A stretch of 64,000 nucleotides of DNA. Source: Acidobacteriota bacterium (GTDB lineage: Bacteria; Acidobacteriota; Terriglobia; Versatilivoradales; Versatilivoraceae). Each line of letters starts with the position of its first letter. Position 1 is the stretch's first letter. This document shows, piece by piece, positions 53,541-62,614 of the stretch. Position numbers and translations under genes: made by a program. Below the pieces are notes generated by a model, which did no database searches, was not told the DNA's origin, and saw nothing but the letters and a program-made list of their open reading frames with translations. The stretch spans positions 62,001 through 126,000 of the forward strand of contig JAJDUG010000005.1 in assembly GCA_022826755.1 (NCBI GenBank), read 5' to 3'.

Positions 53541-54659
53541 CTACTTGTCCTTCTTGGCGTCGAAGGTGGTCTTCACTTGAGCCGCCAGAGCCTGGATCAT
53601 GCTGTTGGCTTCGGCGGCATAGGGACCCGAAGGTTCCAACTCCACGTACTTCTTGAAAGCCTCCAGGGTTCCCGGAGGCGGAATGGACCTTCCCTGCTCG
53701 TCCACCGTGGCCATTCCCAGCAGGCAGACCCCCAGTTGGTACTGGGAATTGGCGTGGTCGGGATTGGCCTCGATTGCCTTCCGAAAGGCGGTGATGGCTC
53801 CCTGGTTTCGCCCGCTGTTCACCAGGGTGGCCCCCAGGTTGAAATAGGCCAGGTCCGCGCCGCCGGGATTCAGTTCCAGGGCCTGGTTGATGGCCGCCAG
53901 GGCTTGATCGGTCTGGTCCATCAGGCCGTACAGCAGACCCAGATTCATCTGATACTTGGCTCCCACCTTGGAGTCGGGGTTCTGAGCCAGAACGGTCAGG
54001 GCCTGCCGGTAGCTTTCAATGGCGTCGTCGTATTTCCGCAGGGCCCGGTTCGTCTCTCCCATCTCGGCGAAAATAATGTGTTGCCGCGGATCCATTTCGG
54101 CCGCCCGCACATAAGCTTGCAGGGCCTGCCGGTAGCGCCTGGCATGGAAATGTTCCCGGCCCTTCTTGAACTCGTCGTTCATGTGGCCGAACTTGCGCTC
54201 CTCTTCCTTGGCGCGGTCGGCGGCGACTTCGGAGGCCGAGCGCTTGGCCAGGGCCTCCTGACGCTTCTTTTTCAACTTGGCGATCGCCTGGAGATCGAAG
54301 TCCACCTTGACCGGCTCGGCGTCATAGGCAAAGGTGTCGCCGGGCCGCTTGGTTCGGTATATCCTCACTCTGGGCACGGCGTGCATCTCCGTGCCGTTCA
54401 CGTGCACACTCACACGGTAGTAACCCAGAGGGATGGCGCCGTGAAAGTAGCGCCCTTTCTTGTTGGTCTTGACCGTAAACTTGCGCACCACCTGGGTGTC
54501 ATCGATGTGAATCACGGCGCCCTTCAGGGGCTTGCCGTCCACCCCCTTGACCTGCCCCATCACCTGCGCCCTCTGAGCCTCGCAAACCTCTGGGACGAAA
54601 AGGCCGAAGAGCGCCACCGCCAGTAGCGGCAACCCTGAAGACTTGACCAGTCGTGACAT
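53541..54659 (-). CDS. TPR protein with carboxypeptidase-regulatory-like domain
   Basis: The 372-residue exported protein has a signal peptide (about residues 1-28, LPLLAVALFGLFVPEVCEA). A beta-sandwich of the CarboxypepD_reg type follows (VMGQVKGVDGKPLKGAVIHI, YYRVSVHVNGTEMHA), then a charged Lys/Arg/Ala helix, and four or five TPR units (YRQALQAYVRAAEMDPRQHI, LAYFNLGATLVNSGRNQGAI). It lies upstream of the cytochrome-TPR gene by 82 bp in the same direction and may help assemble it. ATG 54659 fits the signal peptide. Confidence 0.8.
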   Translation of the reverse strand: MSRLVKSSGLPLLAVALFGLFVPEVCEAQRAQVMGQVKGVDGKPLKGAVIHIDDTQVVRKFTVKTNKKGRYFHGAIPLGYYRVSVHVNGTEMHAVPRVRIYRTKRPGDTFAYDAEPVKVDFDLQAIAKLKKKRQEALAKRSASEVAADRAKEEERKFGHMNDEFKKGREHFHARRYRQALQAYVRAAEMDPRQHIIFAEMGETNRALRKYDDAIESYRQALTVLAQNPDSKVGAKYQMNLGLLYGLMDQTDQALAAINQALELNPGGADLAYFNLGATLVNSGRNQGAITAFRKAIEANPDHANSQYQLGVCLLGMATVDEQGRSIPPPGTLEAFKKYVELEPSGPYAAEANSMIQALAAQVKTTFDAKKDK

Positions 54660-54947
54660 GCAACCTCCTGTTCCCGGCATGCCCGCGGCACCCGGAGATC
54701 TTGACGGCGCTATCGGGGTCAGCGGCAGCGACGCCAATGAGCATTTACCCAGTGACGGCTCCGCTCTTGACCTGGGACTCCCGAATCCTGCTGCCACCCT
54801 GCCTCAGGAATCCCACTCTGAAAGGAAAGTCCCTCCGACCGCTGCCATTTCCGCTGAAATTTTCGCTCTCCGATCATAGCATCATGCGCAGCTTTAGGGA
54901 ATATCGGATGTCGGCGCATGGCTGGTTGGCGCGTCGGGTCAGCCTTT
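54660..54947. other. Intergenic region before the TPR gene
   Basis: This 288 bp stretch separates the PIN-domain toxin gene from the TPR gene read in the same direction. I see no gene or clear repeat; a promoter for the TPR gene is expected. Confidence 0.4.
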
Positions 54948-55370
54948 TCACTGACGCAATCCACCTCCGGTCCGGAATAGCTCCAGGAATGCTCTCGGCG
55001 ATTCCACCCGCGCCCCTTGACGGTTCTGCACAGGGTAGTGCTTGAGATTCCCGGTCACCAGGAATTGGGCATTCCCGGACAGGGCAACCTCCAAGAAGAC
55101 TTCGTCCTCTGGGTCCGGCAGCCGTTCGACCAGAGGAAGGGCTGTCACCAGATCCCCGTCGGCTTGCAATTGATCCAGCAGGGAGTCTACCTGGATTTCA
55201 GTGAAGGGAAATGCGGGCCGCAGGAGCACCTGCCGATACTCCACCAGGATTCGGGCGTCGTAACAGATCCTGACGGCGCCGGCCGTGATCAACCGCACGA
55301 TGCTGCCGGGAGGACCAGAGGGAGTTAACAGACCGGACAAGAGGACATTGGTGTCCAGCACAATCCTCAT
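54948..55370 (-). CDS. PIN-domain toxin
   Basis: The 140-residue protein has the PIN-domain acidic set: the first Asp in MRIVLDTNVLLSG at the N-terminus, Glu in RILVEYRQVLL, the DPEDEVFLEVAL block, and FLVTGNLKHYP. PIN toxins are Mg-dependent RNases. It starts within the stop codon of the antitoxin gene (ATGA overlap), a classic toxin-antitoxin layout. The family resembles COG1569. Confidence 0.87.
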   Translation of the reverse strand: MRIVLDTNVLLSGLLTPSGPPGSIVRLITAGAVRICYDARILVEYRQVLLRPAFPFTEIQVDSLLDQLQADGDLVTALPLVERLPDPEDEVFLEVALSGNAQFLVTGNLKHYPVQNRQGARVESPRAFLELFRTGGGLRQ

Positions 55371-55654
55371 CGACTCCGCTGCCTGCGGGTGGCATCGATT
55401 TCGGCATTGATGTCTTGCAGCGACAGTCGATCAGTGCCGGCTCTGACCGACGCTTGCTGCATGGCTGTCGCAGCAACCTGGGCGCGAGCCCGGCGCAGAG
55501 CGCTCAGCGATTCTTCCAGGTTCTCGTCCGACATCGCCGAAAGAAGCGCGACAGGCTTGCCGTTGGAGGTCACGATCAAGTCCTTCTCGTTGGCAAGCAT
55601 CTTCCATACAGCAGCCGATTGCCCACGCAATTCCCGGACGCTCACAAATCGCAT
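55367..55654 (-). CDS. Phd/YefM-type antitoxin
   Basis: The 95-residue protein starts MRFVSVRELRGQSAAVWKML and continues KDLIVTSNGKPVALLSAM, the Phd/YefM DNA-binding fold. The C-terminal half is helical and should neutralise the PIN toxin, whose start overlaps its stop by 4 bp. The frame is open from 55786, but ATG 55654 is the natural start. The operon would be autoregulated through the upstream region. Confidence 0.82.
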   Translation of the reverse strand: MRFVSVRELRGQSAAVWKMLANEKDLIVTSNGKPVALLSAMSDENLEESLSALRRARAQVAATAMQQASVRAGTDRLSLQDINAEIDATRRQRSR

Positions 55655-55820
55655 TCGACTCCTCTGCCCTATAAGTGCATACAAATGAGTACACGATTGT
55701 ATCACAAAAGTCCAGTAAAGCTGCGCCACTACATCGCCCGACGACAGCCCCGCTTTCGGCCCAACAGTGGTCGGACACGGCACCACCGGCGAAGCCCGAC
55801 CAGTTTGACGGAGAGCCTGC

Positions 55821-58214
55821 TTACTGCAGAACCGTCACCGTGGTCCGGGCGCCCACCGACTGGCCGCTGGCTCCCGGCGCCCGGGTCATCAGCGTCAACT
55901 TGTATTGGCCGGGCTCCACGTTCTTGAAAGACAGGTTGAAGGCCACGTTCACGGCGCCTTCTTCCAAGGGTTCAACTTGACCTTCACTCAAGGTGATCAG
56001 CGGAAACCGGCTGACCTTGCCCCAGCGGTCGGTCAGTTGAATTTTGGCCGTCATCCCCTGGCTCTCCCCGGGATACATCAGGTTGTAGAGGGTATAGAAG
56101 AAAGTGACGGGGTATTGGCGGTCGATTTGGTCGTCTAGCGGAGGATGAATCTGGATGTCCCCAAAGATCATGGCCTCCCCACCCTCCAGCAGACTGGCTT
56201 GCAGCTCGGCGCTCAGATCGGCCAACGGCGTGAGCTGCTGGGTCAGCACCAGTTGGCTGCTCTCCAGGCCGCCCGCGGGCAGGGATGGATCGGGGTCTTC
56301 CTCCGCCGGGGCCGGTTCCATGGATTCCGAGCGCACGAACTCCTCGGGAAGGGTGGTTGCGGCTGCTTCCGCAACCCCGGAGTCGGCCGGGGATGGCAGA
56401 CCTGCCGCGGCGCTCTCGGGTATGGGCAGGGTGACTGTCTCGTCGAGGGACCCCATCCGGGTCCGGTGGCTTTCTCTGACCACCGCCTTGACATTGTATT
56501 CGCCCGCAGGAACCTCCCACTCCGTCCGGGTGGTGAAGCCGCGCTGGAGCATGGAGCGGTAGCTGGATTCGCCCAGATTCAGCTCGATGGTCTTTTGCGA
56601 CCCTTCCACCCGCTGGCCGTCCCGGTCGTAGACCATCAGCACCAGGTGGAGTAGGTTCTGGCGCCGTTCTCCCTCCTGCCGAAAGGGCATCCCCGCGATA
56701 CTGACGTTGGTGAAGACGTTCAGGCGGTGGCGATCGTCCCGGATCGGGGAGGAGCGATAGGCCAGTCGGAGCGGAATCTGGTCGAAATTTCCCGGAGCGG
56801 TCAGGGCCAGTTGAATGTCTTCGTTCTTGCGATCCTCCAGGGAGAGTGTTTTCCGGGGCGCAAAGTATCCCCGGCGGTAGCTGAGCTCCACGGTGGGCCG
56901 GTCCACTTCCACCCGGATCTTGTGGTATTTTCCGTCGGCCTTCTGATCGGGGGAAGCGTAAGAGAGCACATAGTAATAGGACTGGGTATGGCTGATTTGG
57001 CTGAGGCCCGACACCAGGTCGTTGTTGTCGGTGAACAGGACGCCCCCGGTTTCCTCGGTCAGTTTCTCCAGGGGGCGGCGCTGATGGGTCTGGTCGCGGT
57101 AAAGATGGGAGAATTCCCTGCCCATGGTCAAGCCTGCGTTGAAGTCCTCGTGGCTGATGGGCTCGCCGGTCAGGTTTCTGACCTGGTCGTTGTTGGCGGC
57201 CTCGAAGCCGACGGTGTGGAGTCCGCGAATGTCCACCACGTTGACGGCCACCCGGGAGCGCAGGGCGCGGCCCACGACCCGGTCCAGCCTCCAGCGCATG
57301 GAACGCGTCGGGACGAATCCGTCGGAAAACAGAACCAGGGATTTACTGGCCCTGAAATGCTGCAGGGTCTGGACATGGTGGCGCAGTGAGGCCACCAGCC
57401 TCTGAATGGCCCCCTGGGCTCCCGAGTACTGGTGAAAGGCTTCGGCGCGAACGTGCTGTTCGATGTCGCCCGGGTCCAGATCCCTCACTTCAGCGCACCT
57501 GCTGGCCTCCCTGAAGGCCCGGGTGAAATCGATTCCCCGGTGCCCGTCCACGATCCGGATCACCTGCACGTCGGTCATGACCGGGCAGCGGCTGCGGTAG
57601 GGGCGGGACAGGTAGAATTTCCCGACGTGGAGGGCCTCGATCCGCTCCCGAAGCAGCTTGCGGTCGCTGGTGAAGGGCATTCGGACGCGTCCCGAAGCTG
57701 AAAAGACGCCCACCTGGTCCTCAGGCCCCATCTCCTCGGCAATGAATTTCTGCAACGCGGATACGACCCAGAAAAAATACCTGGGGGAACGGGCCGTCAG
57801 GTCGTCGATGAAGTAGCTGATCAGCCGGGTGCGGTCGCCTGGCTCTTCGGCTGCAACCTGTGCACCAGGGGTGGGCCGCTCCGTTCCACCCCCGGCTGCA
57901 TCCGTCCCGGCCTCCAGTTGGCTGGATTCCACCTCAAAGCTTTGAATCCGTTGGCGCTTGCCGTCCTCAAAGAGCTTGAAGTCCTTGACGGTCAGGTCCT
58001 TGACGGGCCTGCCGGCCTTGTCGGTGACGGTGACGTTCACCAGCACCACGTTCACCGGGACCCTGAAGGTGAAGCCCGAAGATGACTTGTCGGATTGGGG
58101 CTCCTGTTCGTCAGAAGCAGCCGGCACTGGAGTCGGTGCCCACAAGACAACTGTCAGCCCGATGGCCGGCAACCAGGCGCAGAACCGAAGCCAGGTCCGA
58201 AGATGCATCGTCAT
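55821..58214 (-). CDS. VWFA-related exported protein (acidobacterial type)
   Basis: The 797-residue protein has a signal peptide (about residues 10-33). A beta domain follows with NVVLVNVTVTDKAGRPVKDL and FKLFEDGKRQRIQSFEVES, the hallmark of the acidobacterial VWFA-related family. The von Willebrand-A-like domain (about 130-420) includes LISYFIDDLTARSPRYFF and SLVLFSDGFVPT. The C-terminal half is beta-rich (YYYVLSYASPDQKADGKYHK, VEVDRPTVELSYRRGYFAPR) and ends in Ig-like segments. The MIDAS site looks partial: DDLT replaces the DxSxS turn. Function is unknown; related proteins are secreted. It is divergent from DUF3179. Confidence 0.85.
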   Translation of the reverse strand: MTMHLRTWLRFCAWLPAIGLTVVLWAPTPVPAASDEQEPQSDKSSSGFTFRVPVNVVLVNVTVTDKAGRPVKDLTVKDFKLFEDGKRQRIQSFEVESSQLEAGTDAAGGGTERPTPGAQVAAEEPGDRTRLISYFIDDLTARSPRYFFWVVSALQKFIAEEMGPEDQVGVFSASGRVRMPFTSDRKLLRERIEALHVGKFYLSRPYRSRCPVMTDVQVIRIVDGHRGIDFTRAFREASRCAEVRDLDPGDIEQHVRAEAFHQYSGAQGAIQRLVASLRHHVQTLQHFRASKSLVLFSDGFVPTRSMRWRLDRVVGRALRSRVAVNVVDIRGLHTVGFEAANNDQVRNLTGEPISHEDFNAGLTMGREFSHLYRDQTHQRRPLEKLTEETGGVLFTDNNDLVSGLSQISHTQSYYYVLSYASPDQKADGKYHKIRVEVDRPTVELSYRRGYFAPRKTLSLEDRKNEDIQLALTAPGNFDQIPLRLAYRSSPIRDDRHRLNVFTNVSIAGMPFRQEGERRQNLLHLVLMVYDRDGQRVEGSQKTIELNLGESSYRSMLQRGFTTRTEWEVPAGEYNVKAVVRESHRTRMGSLDETVTLPIPESAAAGLPSPADSGVAEAAATTLPEEFVRSESMEPAPAEEDPDPSLPAGGLESSQLVLTQQLTPLADLSAELQASLLEGGEAMIFGDIQIHPPLDDQIDRQYPVTFFYTLYNLMYPGESQGMTAKIQLTDRWGKVSRFPLITLSEGQVEPLEEGAVNVAFNLSFKNVEPGQYKLTLMTRAPGASGQSVGARTTVTVLQ

Positions 58215-58235
58215 TCAACCCTTGACTGAAGAATA

Positions 58236-58250
58236 GGAAAGTGACTTTCC
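58236..58250. promoter_or_regulatory. Palindrome in the VWFA/DUF3179 divergent region
   Basis: GGAAAGT-G-ACTTTCC is a perfect 7-bp inverted repeat 22 bp upstream of the VWFA start and 73 bp upstream of the DUF3179 start. It may be an operator for one or both genes. Confidence 0.35.
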
Positions 58251-58322
58251 ATTTTACATCAGGGGCTGGTTTTAATCCTTGAAATGTGCAATATGAGAAT
58301 ATCCCATCGCTCTGGAGCAAGC

Positions 58323-59720
58323 ATGTCGGCAAAAACCCTCACCTCGGCACTGTTGGCTGTCCTGCTTGGCCTGCACTGGGCTGGGCTCTCCGAGACCCTT
58401 CCCGGCAGCGCGCCTCCCCAGGGAACCGAGAGTCAGAAGCAGGTGGTGCAGCACCTGTTCGACTTCCTGGACCAGAAGGAAGGGGCCCTGGAAGCCTTCG
58501 AGGCCGAATGGGAGATGAGCCTGGCTCCGATGGTGGTGGAAACCCTGCGTTTTTTTGCCCCGCGCCAGGAACTCCTGTTCGACGACGAGACCCCGGCAGG
58601 CAGGTTGTGGGACTTGCTGGAGAGAAAGACCGGCCAGGACGTGGATCGGGACCTCTACCCCATGATGGAGTGGGTGTGGGAACAGGATTTCGAAATGCAT
58701 CCCTTCTATCCCGCCTTCAAGGCCGAAATCCACGCCCCCATCGACGAGCGGTTTCACTGGTGGTTCTATCCCGGCATGAAGCACACCATCCGGCTGGACG
58801 AGATCGTCTGGGGCGGAGTGAAGGTGGACGGCATCCCCCCTCTGGAGCACCCCAGGTTCATCGAGGCCGGCGAGGCCGCCTATCTGGAAGGGACCGACGT
58901 GATTTTCGGAGTGTACCTCAACGGCGAAGCCAAGGCCTATCCCAAGCGCATCCTGGCCTGGCACGAGCTGTTCAACGACACCGTGGGGGGCATGGAGGTG
59001 AGCTGCGCCTACTGCACCTTGTGCGGATCAGCCGTGCTCTACGACCAACAGATCGGCAAGCGCCAGTTCGACTTCGGGACCAGCGGCTTTCTCTTCCGCT
59101 CCAACAAGCTCATGTACGACCGCCAGACCCGCTCGCTCTGGTCGGCCCTGGAAGGGGTTCCCGTCGCCGGCAAGCTGGTGGGGTCGGGACTGAAGCTGAA
59201 TCGGCTGCCCATCGTGACCACCACCTGGAGCGCCTGGAGAAAAAGCCACCCCCGAACCCGGGTGCTCTCGCTGGAAACGGGCCATCGGAGGGACTATGGC
59301 GAGGGCGTGGCCTACCGCGCCTACTTCGCCACTCAGGAATTGATGTTTCCGGTCCGCTATCGGGACAGCAGGCTCAGCAACAAGCAGGAGGTGGTGGCCC
59401 TGCTGCTGGAGGGAGAGGCAGTGGCCTACGACACCGCCTTCCTGGGCAAGAACCCGCTCTACCAGGACCGGGTGGGCGGGCAAGCGATCGTCATCTTGAC
59501 CGACCGGTCGGGAGCCAACCGGGTTTACGACGCCGCCGGAGTGACCTTCACCCGCTGGAACCGCAAGGCCAGGCTGACCGACAGCCGCGGGCAATCCTGG
59601 AAGGTCAGCGAAGAGGCCCTGACCAACAAAGGCGGAGAGAAACGCTTGCGGCTTCCCGCCCATCGGGCCTTCTGGTTCGGCTGGCACAACCAGTTCCCCA
59701 ACTCCCACCTGGTGCGTTAA
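58323..59720 (+). CDS. DUF3179-domain exported protein
   Basis: The 465-residue protein has a signal peptide (TSALLAVLLGLHWAGLSETL from about residue 6). The DUF3179 core carries VYLNGEAKAYPKRILAWHE, NDTVGGMEVSCAYCTLCGSA, RSLWSALEGVPVAG, and FTRWNRKARLTDSRGQSWKV near the end. The Cys pair in SCAYCTLCG is typical. The family's role is unknown. GGAG precedes ATG 58323; earlier in-frame starts lack a ribosome-binding site. It is convergent with the second cytochrome-TPR gene, with stops overlapping by 3 bp. Confidence 0.88.
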   Translation: MSAKTLTSALLAVLLGLHWAGLSETLPGSAPPQGTESQKQVVQHLFDFLDQKEGALEAFEAEWEMSLAPMVVETLRFFAPRQELLFDDETPAGRLWDLLERKTGQDVDRDLYPMMEWVWEQDFEMHPFYPAFKAEIHAPIDERFHWWFYPGMKHTIRLDEIVWGGVKVDGIPPLEHPRFIEAGEAAYLEGTDVIFGVYLNGEAKAYPKRILAWHELFNDTVGGMEVSCAYCTLCGSAVLYDQQIGKRQFDFGTSGFLFRSNKLMYDRQTRSLWSALEGVPVAGKLVGSGLKLNRLPIVTTTWSAWRKSHPRTRVLSLETGHRRDYGEGVAYRAYFATQELMFPVRYRDSRLSNKQEVVALLLEGEAVAYDTAFLGKNPLYQDRVGGQAIVILTDRSGANRVYDAAGVTFTRWNRKARLTDSRGQSWKVSEEALTNKGGEKRLRLPAHRAFWFGWHNQFPNSHLVR

Positions 59721-62509
59721 TTTCGGTTTATTTCCTCCATCAACCCGGCCGCGCGGGCTGCGTCCAGTTCCTTCAGCTTGTCGTATTGTTCCAGAGCCGC
59801 GGTCCTGTCTCCAACCGCCAGGTAGGCCAGCCCAAGCTCGAAGAGGGCCTCGACGTCTCCAGGCCGGAAACGAAGAACCTGCCTGAGGGCGGGGATCGCC
59901 TGTCGCGGCTGTCCCAAGCGGGCGTGGGCCTCCCCAATGAACTGGTGGAGTTGGACCAGGTCGGGCTTGATGCGGGTGGCCTCCTGAAAGGCCCGAATGG
60001 CCTCCGGCAGGCGCCCCAGTTGCACGTAGGCTGTCCCAAGATGGAGGTGAGCCTGCAAGGATTCGGGCTGCAGGCGCACGGTTTCCCGGAAGGCCTCACT
60101 GGCCTCCTGGTGCCGGCCCAGTTGGCCGAAGGCGGCCCCCAGGTTGGACCAGGCTTCGGCAAAGTCGGGCTTGACCTCGATGGCTTGCTGAAAGGCGTCC
60201 ACCGCCTGCCGGAATTGTCCCGTCTGGCCGTAAGCCAGGCCCAGTTTCAAACGGGTCTGGACGTCCGCGGGGTTGATGCGGACTACTTGAGCCAGGGCGG
60301 CGGCGGCCTCCTGCCATTGCCCCATTTGTCCAAGCACCAGACCCAGGTTGGAGTAGGCTTCACCGTTTTCGGGATCGATCCGAACCGCCTCCCGAAAGGA
60401 CTCCACCGCCTCCGCCAGGCGCCCCGCCTGGCCGAAGGCCACTCCCAGGCTGGAATGGGCTTCGGCATAGTCGCTCCTGAGGCCGAGCGCTTCTTCGAAG
60501 GATTGGATGGCTTCCTCCTGACGGCCCAGCTCATTCTGGGACAGACCCAGGTTGTAATGGGCTTCGGCATCCTCCGGCTTGAGGGAAATGGCCTGCCGGA
60601 AGGCGCTGACGGCTTGCTCGTGGCGGCCCAGTCCCGCCCGGGCCACCCCCAGCGAGCGGTATACCCCCGGACGATTGGGTTCGATCTGCAGTGCACGATG
60701 AAACTCCCGGGTGGCTTCGTCGACCTGACCCTTCTGCAGAAAAATGGTTCCCGAGTTGGCATGGGCGTCCGCCGAGAGAAGATCGCTGCGCACAGCCAGT
60801 CGAAAATGTTCCAGCGCCGCCTCGATCTGTTGCCGCTCCTTCAGGATCAGTCCCAGGCCGTTGTGGGCGGCGGCGTGGCCGGGATTGAGGCGAAGGGCGT
60901 GCCGGTACTGCTCGGCAGCCTCCTCCGGACGGCCCTGCTTCCTCAGCACCTCCCCCAAGCGGAAGCGGGCGGGCGCCAGCTCCGGATCGGCCTCCAGGGC
61001 GCGTCTCAGGGGAGTTTCGGCTTGATCCAGGTCCCCCGACTCCACCTGCACCAGGGCCAACTGAAGGTAGGGCTCAGGGCTGGTCCCCTGCCATTGGGGC
61101 AGGGCCAGCTCGAGTCGGTCCACCCCCCGGGCAAAATGGACCGGTGACTGAATCTCTCCCAATCCCCGGTAGATTTCCCGTTCCGAAGCCGGCAACGCAT
61201 CCGGTTGATGCAGCACCACCTGGTCGGGCGTGGGGGAGTGGTCCTCCCTGAGGGGCGCCAGCAGGTCCTCTTGGGGAGGGTGGCGCTGAATGAAATGATC
61301 GGTCATCACCACGTGGACCGCGTCCTGGGTGCGGCGCTGGGGCATGTGGCAGCTCGTGCAGTCGCTCTCTCCGGGATCCGGATGAGCCTGCGGCGAGACC
61401 TTGGCGTGACAATCCAGGCAACGTTCCCGATAGTGCCGCACCGCTTCCTCCCCGCGGGGAGCGTGATGGGGATCGTGGCAGGTGGTGCAGGTCATCTTTC
61501 CCCGGCTCCCGATAAAGCAGGGCGACCGGCGCAGGCGATAGCTGCTGCTGTCCACCTCGAACCGCTCGCTCAACTCCCGGGTCTCGGGATCGACCAGGTC
61601 GAACCGGACGGCGTAATCCGCCAGGGGTTCGCCCGGACGGTAGGAATAGACCGCGCGCCCGAAGCGCTGCAGGTGCGGGCCGGCGGTGGCCACCGGCAGG
61701 TGGCACTGCATGCAGACCTCCATCTCCCGCTCGGGTCCCAGGCGGACCGGATTCACCATGGTCCGGCGGATGTCGGCCGCATCCGTCGTGCCGCTGGACA
61801 CCAGCTCCAGGTGCCGGGCCCCGGGGCCGTGGCAGCGCTGGCAGTCGATCCCCGACGGCAGTTCCCGGGGAAAGCGGCTGCCGAGCCCAAGGTGGTCCGA
61901 GGGTTCCGGAAGGGGCGGATAGGCGTTGTGGCAGAACATGCATTCATGGGTCACCTGACGGCTGAAATCCTCATGGTCGGGCCGGTCGTAGCCGGGACTC
62001 ATGGCCCAGCGCTGCTCCTGGGAATACCAGCTCGCCGGCAATTGCCTCAGCACGCCGCCGGCGTCCAGATTGAGGTAGCTGCGGGCGTGGTTTCCCGAGC
62101 CGATGATGTGGGTGACCTCCATCTCGAAGACGTTGTGCTCCGTCCCTTGGGCATCCAGTTGGTAGCGCTTCTGGTAGAACCGATCGCCCCGTTGAATCAT
62201 CCGATAGTGGCGGTTGGAGAGCTCATGGTAGAAGTGGTTGTTGAGGGTGTAGTCCTCGATGACGTTTTCAGCGGAGGGCCGGTAGAAGGATCGGCCCATG
62301 GCGACTTTTCCGTAGCTCTCGTAGATGTCGGCGTGACAAGGCTGACACAGTTGGGGATCGACATATTGCGACGAGGAGGGATCGACTGGAACCTGGGACC
62401 CAATCGCCAACCCGATGAGACCCAGACCGACCGCCGCCCCGGCGCCCACGCCGAGCCACCGCCTGAGCGTCAAGGAAGATCCACTTCTGATAATGGGTGC
62501 AGCGTTCAT
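59717..62509 (-). CDS. Multihaem cytochrome c-TPR fusion, copy 2
   Basis: The 930-residue protein has an N-terminal membrane segment (about residues 19-39), then seven CxxCH motifs from residue 55: CQPCH, CMFCH, CQRCH, CMQCH, CTTCH, CLDCH and CTSCH. From about residue 450 there are some thirteen TPR units (e.g. AEAHYNLGLSQNELGRQEEA), about four more than copy 1. The segment SFYRPSAENVIEDYT and the motif THIIGSGNHARSYLNLD are shared with copy 1, so the haem halves are close paralogues. The N-terminal segment may remain as an anchor. The role as periplasmic electron carrier is inferred from the haem motifs. Confidence 0.87.
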   Translation of the reverse strand: MNAAPIIRSGSSLTLRRWLGVGAGAAVGLGLIGLAIGSQVPVDPSSSQYVDPQLCQPCHADIYESYGKVAMGRSFYRPSAENVIEDYTLNNHFYHELSNRHYRMIQRGDRFYQKRYQLDAQGTEHNVFEMEVTHIIGSGNHARSYLNLDAGGVLRQLPASWYSQEQRWAMSPGYDRPDHEDFSRQVTHECMFCHNAYPPLPEPSDHLGLGSRFPRELPSGIDCQRCHGPGARHLELVSSGTTDAADIRRTMVNPVRLGPEREMEVCMQCHLPVATAGPHLQRFGRAVYSYRPGEPLADYAVRFDLVDPETRELSERFEVDSSSYRLRRSPCFIGSRGKMTCTTCHDPHHAPRGEEAVRHYRERCLDCHAKVSPQAHPDPGESDCTSCHMPQRRTQDAVHVVMTDHFIQRHPPQEDLLAPLREDHSPTPDQVVLHQPDALPASEREIYRGLGEIQSPVHFARGVDRLELALPQWQGTSPEPYLQLALVQVESGDLDQAETPLRRALEADPELAPARFRLGEVLRKQGRPEEAAEQYRHALRLNPGHAAAHNGLGLILKERQQIEAALEHFRLAVRSDLLSADAHANSGTIFLQKGQVDEATREFHRALQIEPNRPGVYRSLGVARAGLGRHEQAVSAFRQAISLKPEDAEAHYNLGLSQNELGRQEEAIQSFEEALGLRSDYAEAHSSLGVAFGQAGRLAEAVESFREAVRIDPENGEAYSNLGLVLGQMGQWQEAAAALAQVVRINPADVQTRLKLGLAYGQTGQFRQAVDAFQQAIEVKPDFAEAWSNLGAAFGQLGRHQEASEAFRETVRLQPESLQAHLHLGTAYVQLGRLPEAIRAFQEATRIKPDLVQLHQFIGEAHARLGQPRQAIPALRQVLRFRPGDVEALFELGLAYLAVGDRTAALEQYDKLKELDAARAAGLMEEINRN

Positions 62510-62518
62510 GTCAGCCAG

Positions 62519-62606
62519 CAGAGCATCTTCGTGCCCCTTCGTGCAAACCTATATTCCCCTTTGCGTCTTTCTTGGCGGCCCTTCGTGGATCACTCTTTTT
62601 GTCGTT
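62519..62606. repeat. TTCGTG repeat between cytochrome genes
   Basis: The 105 bp gap between the second and third cytochrome-TPR genes is mostly repeat: TTCGTGCCCCTTCGTGC, then GGCGGCCCTTCGTGGATCAC and TCTTTTTGTCG. The end block matches 22265-22280 and 49248-49266. Confidence 0.65.
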
Positions 62607-62614
62607 GTTCCAAG

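Noticed and set aside
58286-61147. 953-codon open frame on the plus strand
   Set aside because: It overlaps DUF3179 in another frame and then runs antisense to cytochrome copy 2; both real genes have clear domains.
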